A stretch of DNA of 64,000 nt from CAYRGQ01 sp964444885 (GCA_964444885.1 CAYUIZ010000002.1:1-64000); one strand, 5' to 3'. Shown: positions 18,445-26,905, numbered from the stretch's first letter. Notes: generated by a model not told the origin, from the sequence alone. Translations and numbers: made by a program.

Positions 18445-19179
18445 TCAATTTATAGCGACGTGCCCCATCATTTGGCGGTAATCCTTGCGAGCCACTTGCA
18501 TAAACGACAATGCATAGATAATCACAAATGCGACGAGCAACGAACACCCGGGAACGCCAAGCGCGTGAATGATCCCGTCCGCCAGCCGTGTGCCCGGCAG
18601 CGGAAGCACAAACACTTCCTTGGCAATCGTTTCGAGAAATATGCCAGCATACACCCCAATATAAGCCGGGAGGGACAAGCTAAACATCAAGCGGTTGACC
18701 AGCGACTTTTTTCGCCGTGAGCCCACGTGGCGAAAATAACCTTGCCGTGCTCCCAAAACCAGCAAGAAAAGGAGCGGCACCGCCGATAGGATGAACGCCG
18801 CCAGTGCCAATTGATGAGGCGTCAGCCCAAAAATGGCCGCCAGTCCGAACACGAGTACCACCAGTCCCGCTACAACAAGGGCCTTCCACGACCCAAAATA
18901 CATGTGCAACTCCGTCTTGAGCGCCTTCCGAAGCAGGCCTCGCAACAAGTCCGCGCGATCGTCGGCCATGCGCGCCAAACCATCTTTGCCACCGAAATCC
19001 TGCCTGATCGTTTCTTGGAAAAGCATGAAAATATCTCGCTTGTCGCCTTGCTGGCGCTTGTTCTCCACTGCCGAAACGACATGGTCGTAGACTTCGTTGT
19101 AGACCTCGGCATACTTGATGCGATAGGCCTCCAGCCGCTTGGCAATCCAATTGTATTCGTAGCGATGGAGCTTCTTCAT
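18445..19179 (-). CDS. Membrane protein downstream of PadR regulator (first of pair)
   Basis: This 244-residue protein has a soluble N-terminal helical domain (about 1-90, with VYNEVYDHVVSAVE) and four or more hydrophobic helices from about residue 95. Its ATG overlaps the padR stop by four bases (ATGA), so translation is probably coupled. The arrangement of a PadR regulator with a membrane partner of this build is common in Firmicutes and Bacteroidota. The partner usually acts in signalling or stress response, but the role here is not shown by the sequence. Confidence 0.65.
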   Translation of the reverse strand: MKKLHRYEYNWIAKRLEAYRIKYAEVYNEVYDHVVSAVENKRQQGDKRDIFMLFQETIRQDFGGKDGLARMADDRADLLRGLLRKALKTELHMYFGSWKALVVAGLVVLVFGLAAIFGLTPHQLALAAFILSAVPLLFLLVLGARQGYFRHVGSRRKKSLVNRLMFSLSLPAYIGVYAGIFLETIAKEVFVLPLPGTRLADGIIHALGVPGCSLLVAFVIIYALSFMQVARKDYRQMMGHVAIN

Positions 19180-19514
19180 GATAGGCTTGGCTTAAGATTC
19201 AACACCTGCTGCAACTTTTCGATGAATACGGCCGCTTCGCTAACTTTCTCCTTGGCTTCGGCCTGCCCATTTTTAGACAGGGAATAATATTTGCGCACGC
19301 GCCCGTCCACTTGTGCCGTGCTGGTCTCTAGCAGGCCCTCGGCCTCCAGCTTGTGCAAGGCCGGGTACAAAGCCCCCTCAGTGAGCTTAAATTCGCCGTT
19401 GCTCAGCTCCTTCACCTTTTGGGTAATTTCATAGCCATACATCCGATCATTATCCTCAAGCAGGCTGAGGATAATAGTCTGCAAAGTACCTTTCAATAGT
19501 TTTCCCGAACTCAT
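19176..19514 (-). CDS. PadR-family transcriptional regulator
   Basis: This 112-residue winged-helix repressor covers the PadR domain: KGTLQTIILSLL, MYGYEITQKV and the recognition region LTEGALYPALHKLEAEGLL. The short C-terminal helices serve for dimerisation. PadR proteins usually repress their own operon and respond to small molecules or membrane stress. It heads a three-gene operon with two membrane proteins. The promoter region holds an AT-rich imperfect palindrome that could be its operator. Confidence 0.92.
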   Translation of the reverse strand: MSSGKLLKGTLQTIILSLLEDNDRMYGYEITQKVKELSNGEFKLTEGALYPALHKLEAEGLLETSTAQVDGRVRKYYSLSKNGQAEAKEKVSEAAVFIEKLQQVLNLKPSLS

Positions 19515-19521
19515 GGCACAA

Positions 19522-19545
19522 ATATATAACTTTCTTATGTATATT
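19522..19545 (-). promoter_or_regulatory. Possible PadR operator in the padR promoter
   Basis: ATATATAAC and GTATAT form an AT-rich imperfect dyad 8 bases upstream of the padR start. PadR-type repressors often bind such AT-rich dyads over their own promoter. This is an inference from position and shape. Confidence 0.3.
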
Positions 19546-19576
19546 GACTAGTTAGGTATGCGTTTCGTGGGAATTG

Positions 19577-20269
19577 CTAGCGAACCCCGCGCGTGAAGGG
19601 GACGAAACGCACTTGGGAGACCGATCTTCGAATGATTTTGCCATTCTTCTTCTCGACCAATATGAGGTTTTGTATCGCCGTCTGCTTGCCTACCGGAATG
19701 ATCATTTTGCCACCTTCCTTTAGCTGGTCCAGGAGAGGCTGGGGGATTTCTTCGGGTGCCGCGGTGACGATAATGGCGTCAAAGGGGGCTTTGTCCGGCA
19801 ATCCGGCATAGCCATCGCCCGTGATGACCTGGATATTCGCGTAGCCAAGTTCGCCCATCAGCTGGCTTGTCCGCTGGGCCAATGCGCTGACGATTTCGAT
19901 CGTGTAAACCGTATCGACAATCTCCGCCAACACGGCGGCCTGGTAGCCAGACCCCGCGCCAATCTCCAAGACACGCTGTCCCGGTTTGGGTTCCAGCAAT
20001 TCGGTCATCAGGGCCACCATGTACGGCTGGGAGATCGTCTGCCCATGGCCAATGGGCAGGGGCGTGTCTTCATACGCCCGCCGGCGCTGCGCGTCTGGCA
20101 CGAAGCGATGCCGCTCCACCCGCCGCATGGCCTCCAGGGTATGCCGGTCCGTAATCCCTCTCGCTGCGAGCTGTGTGTCCACCATGCGTTGCCGCAATAC
20201 GCCATAGTCCTGCGCCATGATACCCCCGTGTATAAATGATACGACGATTAATAGTATGAATGCTTGCAT
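19577..20269 (-). CDS. pcm: Secreted protein-L-isoaspartate O-methyltransferase
   Basis: Pcm methylates isoaspartyl residues in damaged proteins using SAM, starting their repair. Chosen from the ATG at 20269, the 230-residue protein opens with a hydrophobic signal peptide (about 1-20) before the domain at DYGVLRQRMVDTQL. An export signal on Pcm is known from other Gram-negatives but is less usual than the cytoplasmic form. Motifs seen are TPLPIGHGQTISQPYMVALM, the SAM loop VLEIGAGSGYQ, and GDGYAGLPDKAPFDAIIVTAA. A longer start at 20317 would weaken the signal peptide. The 204 bases upstream (20318-20521) hold no recognisable gene. Confidence 0.9.
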   Translation of the reverse strand: MQAFILLIVVSFIHGGIMAQDYGVLRQRMVDTQLAARGITDRHTLEAMRRVERHRFVPDAQRRRAYEDTPLPIGHGQTISQPYMVALMTELLEPKPGQRVLEIGAGSGYQAAVLAEIVDTVYTIEIVSALAQRTSQLMGELGYANIQVITGDGYAGLPDKAPFDAIIVTAAPEEIPQPLLDQLKEGGKMIIPVGKQTAIQNLILVEKKNGKIIRRSVSQVRFVPFTRGVR

Positions 20270-20521
20270 AATCCTCGTGATTTTCGGCCCGAAATACGGA
20301 AACCGCCATTCCATCAATCTAATATAGGTAATTTTTTCTGAACAGGTCTATGGTACAGCATTTTAGGCAAGGGGGCTGTTCGTTCACAAGACCTTCGACG
20401 CCGCCAAACAGGTGGAACGGCTGCACGATGGGCGTTTCCAGAAAAAAACAGGATTCCGGTTATCGATCAGCGGGCTTGGTTTACATGGCTTGGGGAATAG
20501 CTTCAAAACATAATTCCGGGG

Positions 20522-20848
20522 TTAGGACGTACGCAAAGGGTATTCTTTTATCAGTAGATCCGCAGGAATCTTAAGCAAATCGCTGAATTTACGAATCATA
20601 TTGAGCGACAACGCTTGTTTATAATTTAACACTTTGCTTACCGTTCCTTTATCCCCGTAAGCGGAGGCCAGTGCCTTTGAATTGTAGCCAAATTCTTCCA
20701 TTCGGATTTTGATGAGTTCGATGGGGTCTACCGCTGGCAGGATGGAAGTTTTGTCTTCGTAGTCGGATATTAATCTAACAAGAAGCTGTAATTCCTGATA
20801 CGCCTCCGTTCCCTTTTCCGCATATTTGATATCCTCGTATCGTTGCAA
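20522..20848 (-). CDS. HigA-like XRE antitoxin, probably damaged at the N-terminus
   Basis: This 108-residue frame has an XRE helix-turn-helix in its second half (IELIKIRMEEFGYNSKALASAYG, then VSKVLNYKQALSLNMIRKFS) and the AEKGTEAYQELQLLV lead-in typical of HigA antitoxins. It can only start at a TTG. Just upstream, in another frame and after a TGA, lies IESEYTYLKTL, which looks like the usual HigA N-terminus. That places a frameshift near 20,850-20,860 and a stop at 20,887-20,889, downstream of an ATG at 20,910. The matching toxin survives only as a fragment, so the module looks dead or reduced to a lone regulator. Confidence 0.6.
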   Translation of the reverse strand: MQRYEDIKYAEKGTEAYQELQLLVRLISDYEDKTSILPAVDPIELIKIRMEEFGYNSKALASAYGDKGTVSKVLNYKQALSLNMIRKFSDLLKIPADLLIKEYPLRTS

Positions 20849-20925
20849 AGCGTTTTTAGATACGTATATTCGGATTCAATCAAAAATCACACTTTCTTTT
20901 CCATATCCATACGGTTAACATGTAC

Positions 20926-21017
20926 TTAAATTGTTGATGCGTCTATTGCGTCATATTCACTATGCGTCCCGATAAAACGGACATCGACCAATGCAAGGTC
21001 TAAATTTACCTCGACAG
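20926..21017 (-). pseudogene. HigB-type toxin remnant (C-terminal about 28 codons)
   Basis: Read on the minus strand from just inside the MITE edge, the frame gives a peptide ending VRFIGTHSEYDAIDASTI and a TAA at 20926-20928. This is the conserved C-terminus of HigB-like mRNA interferases (FIGTH.EYD.ID). The rest of the toxin, normally about 95-100 residues, is missing. Only 36 bases separate the MITE from the comF stop, and they hold no HigB sequence. The fragment precedes the HigA-like gene in the usual toxin-antitoxin order. Confidence 0.7.
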
Positions 21018-21171
21018 TTCAGGGCAAACGCATCTAATCAAAAAAAGATCATTGCGAGCAAGAGCGAGGGAACTGGGTTGGAGCGAAGCAATCTCGTCGT
21101 CAATCAGGATTGATTGCCTGCCTCGGGTAGGCAGGCACATGACGAAAAAAATTAGATGCGTTTGCCCTGAA
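21018..21171 (+). mobile_element. MITE-like element with 21-bp perfect terminal inverted repeats
   Basis: The ends are perfect inverted repeats beginning TTCAGGGCAAACGC (21018-21038 and 21151-21171). The 154-bp interior has no transposase. It contains a smaller palindrome, TGCCTGCC...GGCAGGCA, and GCGAAGCAATCTC, a motif seen in dispersed repeats of other bacteria. GACAG occurs on both sides (21013-21017 and 21173-21177), offset by one base on the right, which fits a 5-bp target duplication. The end sequence GC.TTTGCCCTGA recurs at 28,993-29,005 beside the other repeat copy. A full insertion sequence with these ends is presumably elsewhere in the genome. Confidence 0.8.
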
Positions 21172-21207
21172 AGACAGTCGCACTCCATCACCTAGGAACG
21201 GGGCAAA

Positions 21208-21906
21208 TCACGATACCGCCCGGGCAATTGTCGCCACGCTTACCCGCACGCCCTCACAAGCAAGCAGCGCCTCTACGCAGGCTTCGATCGTGGCGCCCGT
21301 CGTCAGCACATCGTCTACGAGCAGCACGTGCCGGTTCTCGAGCAAGCTCGGTTGCGTGGCGTAGAATGTGTCTTGCATGTTTTGGTACCGGTCATACCGG
21401 GATTTGGTCGTTTGGCTATCGCCGGCCTTACTGCGTGCCAATCCATGTGGCAATACAGGCTTTTCCAGGCGCTGGCCCAGCCCTTCTGCAAAATAAGCGC
21501 TTTGGTTATAGCCTCGCTTCCGCAACTTTTTCGGATGGAGCGGCACAGGCACGATAAGGTCTGCTGATGCGAAGCCCGGCACCTCGCGGAGCAGCTGCCC
21601 GTATCGTTGCCCCATCATGACCCCAATGCGTGGCGTGTTGCGGTACTTGAGGTGGTGCATGATGCGTTGCACGCGCGACGCTTCCCGAAAAAACAGAAAA
21701 GACGCCGCCGCCTCGACTGTCACCTTGCCCCACAGTTGCCGGGCCGTATCGTTATCCTCCTGCAGATGAAAATCCGTGTAAGGCATGTGGTACCAACAAT
21801 CTGTACACACGAGTTCCTCATGACTGCCCAAGGGTTGGTCGCAACCCGTACAGGTGTTCGGGAAAAAAAGGTTGGAAAGCCCGCGCGTGTAGTCTGCCAG
21901 TCTCAT
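21208..21906 (-). CDS. comF: ComF-family phosphoribosyltransferase-like protein
   Basis: This 232-residue protein has the ComF layout: an N-terminal cysteine cluster (CTGCDQPL and CTDCW) that probably binds zinc, then a PRT domain with LIVPVPLHPKKLRKRGYNQS and the PRPP loop VLLVDDVLTTGAT near the end. ComF proteins support DNA uptake in naturally competent bacteria, and their biochemical activity is unsettled. With comM at 9,096 this is the second competence-linked gene in the window. The start at 21906 leaves the usual short N-terminus. An extension to 21933 is possible. Confidence 0.92.
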   Translation of the reverse strand: MRLADYTRGLSNLFFPNTCTGCDQPLGSHEELVCTDCWYHMPYTDFHLQEDNDTARQLWGKVTVEAAASFLFFREASRVQRIMHHLKYRNTPRIGVMMGQRYGQLLREVPGFASADLIVPVPLHPKKLRKRGYNQSAYFAEGLGQRLEKPVLPHGLARSKAGDSQTTKSRYDRYQNMQDTFYATQPSLLENRHVLLVDDVLTTGATIEACVEALLACEGVRVSVATIARAVS

Positions 21907-21948
21907 TGTGCATGATCTGGTAAGGCGGGGCAAAGCGCTGAAACGGGG

Positions 21949-22995
21949 TTACGCTTCTTGTTTCACGGCCAGCTGACCGCACGCTGCATCAATGTCTTTG
22001 CCGCGGCTGCGCCTTACATTGGTTATAATTCCTTCTTTGCGGAGATGAGCCGCAAATCGGTCTATTTTATCCTCCGCCGCATTCTGGAAGTCCGCGAATG
22101 CGATGGGGTTATATTCGATGATATTCACCTTGCATGGCAGATGCCGGCAAAAGGCCGCCAGCTCGGCCGCGTCTTCCAGGCCGTCGTTCACCCCATGGAA
22201 CACGATGTATTCGTAGGTGACGGGATTTTTGGTCTTCGCAAAATAATACTTGAGCGCCTCGGCCAGCGACCGCAACGAGTTCTGCTCATTGATGGGCATG
22301 ATTTCGTTTCGCTTGGCATCGTTGGCGGCGTGCAGGGAGAGCGCTAGGTTGAATTTGACTTGGTCGTCGCCCAGCTTTTTAATCATCTTGGCTATGCCCG
22401 CCGTTGACACCGTGATGCGCTTGGACGCCATATTGAGGCCATCGGGCGCGGTGATGCGTTCGATGGAGCGCATGACCTGCGCGTAATTGAGCAAAGGCTC
22501 ACCCATACCCATATAGACGATGTTGGTCAGCGGCCTATTGTATTTTTCCTCGGCCTGCCGGGCGATGAGTACCACCTGGTCGTAGATTTCATCGGCGTTG
22601 AGGTTTCGCTTGCGGTCCATATAGCCCGTCGCGCAGAATTTACACGTTAGGCTACAGCCCACTTGCGAGCTTACGCACGCGGTCATGCGGTCGTCGGCAG
22701 GTATGAGCACCCCCTCAATGATATGCCCGTCATGTAGTCGGAACGTACTTTTGATGGTGCCGTCCGCGCTGTGTTGGGTCTGGTGTACACGCACGGCGTT
22801 GATGGTGAACTGGTCCTCGAGCTGCTCCCGCAATACCTTGCTGAGGTTGCTCATGGCGCCGAACTCCGTGCATGACTTTTCCCAAAGCCATTCGTACACC
22901 TGCTTGGCACGGAACGGTTTTTCGCCCATGCCGGCCATGTGTGTTTGCAATGCCGTTAGGGTTAAGCTGCGGATGTCTGTTCTTTTCGTTCCCAT
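21949..22995 (-). CDS. rlmN: Dual-specificity RNA methyltransferase RlmN
   Basis: RlmN is a radical-SAM enzyme that makes 2-methyladenosine at A2503 of 23S rRNA and A37 of some tRNAs. The 348-residue protein has the CxxxCxxC cluster CSLTCKFC (C114, C118, C121) followed by ATG, then MGMGEPLLNY and the conserved C-terminal cysteine in DIDAACGQLA that forms the methyl-transfer intermediate. FRAKQVYEWLW at the N-terminus is also characteristic. It lies 42 bases upstream of comF on the same strand, so the two may share a transcript. Confidence 0.97.
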   Translation of the reverse strand: MGTKRTDIRSLTLTALQTHMAGMGEKPFRAKQVYEWLWEKSCTEFGAMSNLSKVLREQLEDQFTINAVRVHQTQHSADGTIKSTFRLHDGHIIEGVLIPADDRMTACVSSQVGCSLTCKFCATGYMDRKRNLNADEIYDQVVLIARQAEEKYNRPLTNIVYMGMGEPLLNYAQVMRSIERITAPDGLNMASKRITVSTAGIAKMIKKLGDDQVKFNLALSLHAANDAKRNEIMPINEQNSLRSLAEALKYYFAKTKNPVTYEYIVFHGVNDGLEDAAELAAFCRHLPCKVNIIEYNPIAFADFQNAAEDKIDRFAAHLRKEGIITNVRRSRGKDIDAACGQLAVKQEA

Positions 22996-23005
22996 GCGTG
23001 TTTAC

Positions 23006-23013
23006 AAAGATAC
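23006..23013 (-). promoter_or_regulatory. Promoter -7 element (TATCTTTG) for rlmN
   Basis: An exact TAnnTTTG on the minus strand lies 11 bases before the rlmN start codon, implying a very short leader. Confidence 0.45.
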
Positions 23014-23229
23014 GGCTTTTTATTGTTGTCATTATTTTACCCTTGTTTAAACACAAAATTTTTAACATCTTTGTTTTGTTAGTACACAAACAACCTGTCA
23101 CAAAGGCTGCCGAAAGACCTGCGCTTACTACCGCTATTCTTTTTGCCTGCCTAATACTAAACATGGTGCTCACCATCGGATGTTACTAACTAAGAAACAG
23201 TAATTTAATTTGACTGAAACAGTGTTTTC

Positions 23230-24411
23230 ATGACCATGAGTAGGTTTTTTTCTGCTGATTACGTGCTTACCGTATCGGGTGCGCCGATCAAAAACGGTGT
23301 CGTCAAAGTTGGGGAAGCCGATGAAATTCTAGGCGTTTTTTCGCCGGGGGATGTCGAAATTGATGGCCCCATAGACGAACGTGAGGGTATTATCGTTCCG
23401 GGGTTTATCAATACGCATTGCCACTTGGAGCTCTCCCACCTGAAAGGCAAAATCCCGAAAAAAGAGGGGTTGGTCACCTTCATCGAGCAGGTGATGCACG
23501 GACGCGCCTCGGAAGGTGATGCCATTCACGCGGCGATGCAGCGCGCTGACCAGGCGATGGTCGACAACGGAATTGTCGCCGTGGGCGATCACGCCAATAC
23601 CGCTGCCAGTGCGTCCGTCAAAGCTGCCAGCCGCATCCATTACCACACCTTTGTCGAAGTCATGGGTTTCGACTCCAAACAGGCCGCCGAACGGCTGCAG
23701 GCCGCCCAGGCGGTAGCCGACGCTTTTTCGCAGACGCCGGCATCCATCACCCCGCATTCGGCTTACTCGGTTTCCAAGTCCCTGTTCTGCCTGTTTCGGG
23801 ACGCCATGCAAGGGGAGGAAACGGCGGTCCTGAGCATCCACAACCAGGAGAGCAACGAGGAAAACAAGCTATACAGGTATAAAACGGGGGCTTTTGTCGA
23901 TTTTTATAAGCGCTTAGGCGTAGACATTAGCGATTTCAAAGCACAATCCAGGAACTCCCTGCAAACCACCACCCCGCACCTGCCCAAAGCCAACCCCATC
24001 ATTCTCGTGCACAACACCTTTACCTCCTCTCGCGACATCTTCTACCTGGAACGCATGGCGAAGCGGGTTACGTGGTGTTTGTGCCCCAATGCGAACCAGT
24101 ATATCGAAGGCACGTTGCCCAAAGTCCGGAATTTCATGCAGGGCGATTTCCCGATCGCCTTGGGAACCGACAGTCTGGCTTCCAACGACAAACTGTGCAT
24201 ACTTTCCGAGCTGAAAACGCTGCACGCTGCCTTTGACGAGCTCGACCTGCGCAAGACAATCAAATGGGCAACGATCAATGGTGCGCGGGCACTGGGTATC
24301 GACGGCCAATTCGGGTCGTTGGAAACGGGAAAACGACCCGGGCTAAACCTACTGACGGATGTCAAGGGCTTTGACCTCACCAGCGCATCGCGGGTGGAAC
24401 GGTTAGTCTAA
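23230..24411 (+). CDS. Amidohydrolase family protein (ATZ/TRZ-like deaminase)
   Basis: This 393-residue cytoplasmic metal-dependent hydrolase resembles aminohydrolases that deaminate rings or hydrolyse amide bonds. Metal ligands are visible: NTHCHLE (H63, H65), SIHNQES, the later histidine in LVHNTFTS, and the aspartate of LGTDSLASN. GIIVPGFINTHCHLELSH is the standard opening of the TIM-barrel domain. The substrate is not evident, and the two neighbours (rlmN and idi, both minus strand) give no clue. The second ATG at 23236 is an equally good start. Confidence 0.85.
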   Translation: MTMSRFFSADYVLTVSGAPIKNGVVKVGEADEILGVFSPGDVEIDGPIDEREGIIVPGFINTHCHLELSHLKGKIPKKEGLVTFIEQVMHGRASEGDAIHAAMQRADQAMVDNGIVAVGDHANTAASASVKAASRIHYHTFVEVMGFDSKQAAERLQAAQAVADAFSQTPASITPHSAYSVSKSLFCLFRDAMQGEETAVLSIHNQESNEENKLYRYKTGAFVDFYKRLGVDISDFKAQSRNSLQTTTPHLPKANPIILVHNTFTSSRDIFYLERMAKRVTWCLCPNANQYIEGTLPKVRNFMQGDFPIALGTDSLASNDKLCILSELKTLHAAFDELDLRKTIKWATINGARALGIDGQFGSLETGKRPGLNLLTDVKGFDLTSASRVERLV

Positions 24412-24435
24412 TGAAAGTCCGGTATCGGGACGGAT

Positions 24436-24963
24436 TTAGGATTTGGTTTCGGGGAGCAACCCGAACACCCGCTCGTAGATCAACTTAAACCAAGCGGTAA
24501 ACTTTTCCGGGTTTTCGGTCACCTCCTCGGCAACCTCCTGCTGCGTGCACCACTTGAAGTCCGCCACCTCTTCGGGATTGATCCGGGGCGCCTCGGTGCT
24601 ACGCCCAATAAACACATGGTCTACTTCGTGCTCCACCAGCCCGTTGTCAAACGGAGCCTCGTATTGAAAACGAAACGCAAATTCCAACGGCGCGGCCATG
24701 CCCATCTCCTCACCCAAGCGGCGGTGTGCCGCCGCGAGCGGCTCTTCGCCCGGAGCGGGGTGGCTGCAACAGGTATTCGTCCACAGCCCTGGCGTATGGT
24801 ATTTGGATAGGGCCCGTTGCTGCAGCAGCAGCCGGTTGTCATGGTCAAAGATAAAAACGCTGATGGCGCGGTGCAGCAAGCCCCGCTGATGCGCTTCGAG
24901 CTTGCCCATCGTTCCCAATTCCTTGTCGTCACTGTCGACAAGAACAACTTGCTCTTCGTTCAT
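24436..24963 (-). CDS. idi: Isopentenyl-diphosphate delta-isomerase, type 1
   Basis: Idi interconverts IPP and DMAPP in the isoprenoid pathway. The 175-residue protein has the active-site cysteine region WTNTCCSHP (61-69), the Nudix-derived helix AAAHRRLGEEMG and the acidic EHEVDHVF, all hallmarks of type 1 enzymes. QQRALSKYHTPGLW is also conserved. The next minus-strand gene upstream (24,975) ends 11 bases away, so the two may be transcribed together. Confidence 0.95.
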   Translation of the reverse strand: MNEEQVVLVDSDDKELGTMGKLEAHQRGLLHRAISVFIFDHDNRLLLQQRALSKYHTPGLWTNTCCSHPAPGEEPLAAAHRRLGEEMGMAAPLEFAFRFQYEAPFDNGLVEHEVDHVFIGRSTEAPRINPEEVADFKWCTQQEVAEEVTENPEKFTAWFKLIYERVFGLLPETKS

Positions 24964-24974
24964 AGCCAGTATGT

Positions 24975-26288
24975 TTATACGGTTTTAACGTGTTTTTCGT
25001 CGTAGTTCTCGATATCCACAATGTATCGATTCTTCATCAAAAAATCAAACAAAGGTTTTGCCTCCGACGACACCGGCATGTTTTTAGTCGTCACGATCTT
25101 ATTGGCCTTTTTATCCAAATAGGGATACGCGTACAGCTTGACGTTTTTGCTAAACATCCCGCTAATATACGCCAACAACTCATTGGTATAATGCTCTTTG
25201 TTGTACCTGTCCGAATTAAATATGTGGCGTAAGTTGGAAATATTCGTGGAGATACCGACGTTTTTCGGCTTGAACTGCGTGATGTATTGGGCCAAGTAGT
25301 TGTTGCGTCGAAAGTTCGATACGATAACCGTGTTTCCCGTGTTGCACAGGTATTCGGCTCGTTTGGCGAAATAATCCAAGTCTTCCGCGGTGAAGGTGTC
25401 CTCTTCGTCCAGGACGTTGCTCATTAGCACCTCAATCATCACCACCAGGTTGTCGTCGTCTACGCCGGGATTTTGCTTAAACTGATCCACCGCCAGGTTG
25501 AAGAGGTCAAAGTTCGGGTTGGATTTCTGCCGGTACTTCGTGCGCAGGATCACGATGTTCTTTTTGTAAAGAAAGTCTTTGGCTTGGTAAGCTTCGCCGT
25601 TGGGACTGAAGATGGCGGCTTTGGAATAGCCTTTGGCGATAAGGTACAGGTTAATCAGGCGCTCATTGACACCAGGGAAGGCCGGCCCATGCAATTTGAT
25701 CAGGTCGATCTCGACCGAGCCGGGCGAGAGGTTGTCTACCAGCGATTCGATCATGGTTTGCACGTCATCGAGGTAATAGCTCGCGGCGAACACCAGATTG
25801 ACACCGACTACGCCAAGCACTTTCTGCTGTACCAGCGTATCACTGTCCAACAACCTGATGTGGAAAATTATATCGCTCGGAGCCGCACCCGCTTCGTGCT
25901 GAAAACGGATGCCGACCCAGCCGTGGGGATCGTTGGTTTTACTGAAGTTTAAGGCTGTAACGGTATTGGCAAATGCAAAAAACCGCCTGCTGCTGTATTT
26001 CTTTCCGGTCAGGCGCTCGGTCAGTAGGGCGTATTCGTGATTGAGCATGCCTCGCAGGCGGGACTCGCTAACGTAGCGGCCCGACGCTTCGGGCCCATAG
26101 ATGGCGTCGCTAAAAGCCATGTCGTAGGCGGACATGGTCTTGGCAATCGTACCGGAAGCGGCCCCCGCATTGAAAAAGTTTCGGGCAACTTCCTGTCCTG
26201 CACCAATCTCGGCAAAAGTGCCGTAGATCTGTTCGTTCAGGTTCAGGGTGAGGGCTTTTCGTTTGGTTTCAAATATTTCGCGCGCCAT
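24975..26288 (-). CDS. Conserved protein of unknown function (437 aa)
   Basis: I recognise this as a well-conserved Bacteroidota protein opening MAREIFETKRKALTLNLNEQ and continuing with TFAEIGAGQEVARNFF. As far as I recall, database copies carry unreliable names such as nicotinate-nucleotide adenylyltransferase. No HxGH nucleotidyltransferase motif or other catalytic signature is visible here. The protein has no signal peptide or membrane segment and is rich in alpha/beta pattern. The start is the ATG at 26288; the upstream frame to 26438 has unrelated composition. A TACATTTG lies five bases before this ATG, which would make the mRNA nearly leaderless. Its function is unknown. Confidence 0.8.
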   Translation of the reverse strand: MAREIFETKRKALTLNLNEQIYGTFAEIGAGQEVARNFFNAGAASGTIAKTMSAYDMAFSDAIYGPEASGRYVSESRLRGMLNHEYALLTERLTGKKYSSRRFFAFANTVTALNFSKTNDPHGWVGIRFQHEAGAAPSDIIFHIRLLDSDTLVQQKVLGVVGVNLVFAASYYLDDVQTMIESLVDNLSPGSVEIDLIKLHGPAFPGVNERLINLYLIAKGYSKAAIFSPNGEAYQAKDFLYKKNIVILRTKYRQKSNPNFDLFNLAVDQFKQNPGVDDDNLVVMIEVLMSNVLDEEDTFTAEDLDYFAKRAEYLCNTGNTVIVSNFRRNNYLAQYITQFKPKNVGISTNISNLRHIFNSDRYNKEHYTNELLAYISGMFSKNVKLYAYPYLDKKANKIVTTKNMPVSSEAKPLFDFLMKNRYIVDIENYDEKHVKTV

Positions 26289-26353
26289 GTCGCAAATGTA
26301 CGAAATATGCGCTAAGATGAAGCATCGGCACAGCCGCCGATAGGCGCCCACAG

Positions 26354-26899
26354 CTACTCCAGATGCCCTAAACGATGCAGCCCGTAAAATAGTGAAGCCG
26401 TGTGCAGGGCCTGCCCAAACCTGTTTTCCAGCAGCCACTGCTTCACCTGCTCGGCGGTAGCCAGTACCACGTCAATTTCCTCTTGTTCGTCCAGGTCCTG
26501 CTCTTGCACTTTGCGGCCGCCCGTCAGCAAAAAGGTCGTGGTTCTATTATCGCTTGTTGCCGGATTCGGGTATAGGCTGACGAGTTCTGTCGCCGAGTCA
26601 AAAGCATAGCCCGTTTCTTCGAGCATCTCCCGCCGCGCCGCGCCGATGGCGTCTTCGCCGGGATCGATGACGCCCCCAGGGATCTCCAGCACAAACTCCT
26701 TGACCCCATGACGGTACTGCTTGACGAGAATAAACTGCCCTTGATCGGTGACGGCCACCATGTTGACCCAGTTGGGGTACTCGAGCACATAGTACTCGGG
26801 TACGATGTGCCCGCTCGGCATTTCGCATACGTCCTTTCGCAGCACGGCCCACGGGGCGCGCACGAGATATTCCGATGAAAGTATTTTCCAGTATGACAT
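26354..26899 (-). CDS. Nudix hydrolase, ADP-ribose pyrophosphatase-like
   Basis: The 181-residue protein carries a complete Nudix box, GGVIDPGEDAIGAARREMLEETGY (about 75-98, shown here in parts: GGVIDPGEDA, REMLEETGY), with the catalytic glutamates in REMLEE. The preceding strand ILVKQYRHGVKEFVLEIP is typical of the ADP-ribose pyrophosphatase group. It would hydrolyse nucleoside diphosphate sugars or ADP-ribose in the cytoplasm. It lies six bases after the phosphoglucomutase gene on the same strand, so the two are probably one operon. The substrate is an inference from the family. Confidence 0.87.
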   Translation of the reverse strand: MSYWKILSSEYLVRAPWAVLRKDVCEMPSGHIVPEYYVLEYPNWVNMVAVTDQGQFILVKQYRHGVKEFVLEIPGGVIDPGEDAIGAARREMLEETGYAFDSATELVSLYPNPATSDNRTTTFLLTGGRKVQEQDLDEQEEIDVVLATAEQVKQWLLENRFGQALHTASLFYGLHRLGHLE

Positions 26900-26905
26900 G
26901 TTGTT

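Noticed and set aside
22872..23189. A 105-codon plus-strand frame upstream of the amidohydrolase gene
   Set aside because: Much of it lies opposite the rlmN 5' end, and its hydrophobic tail looks like a translated promoter region.
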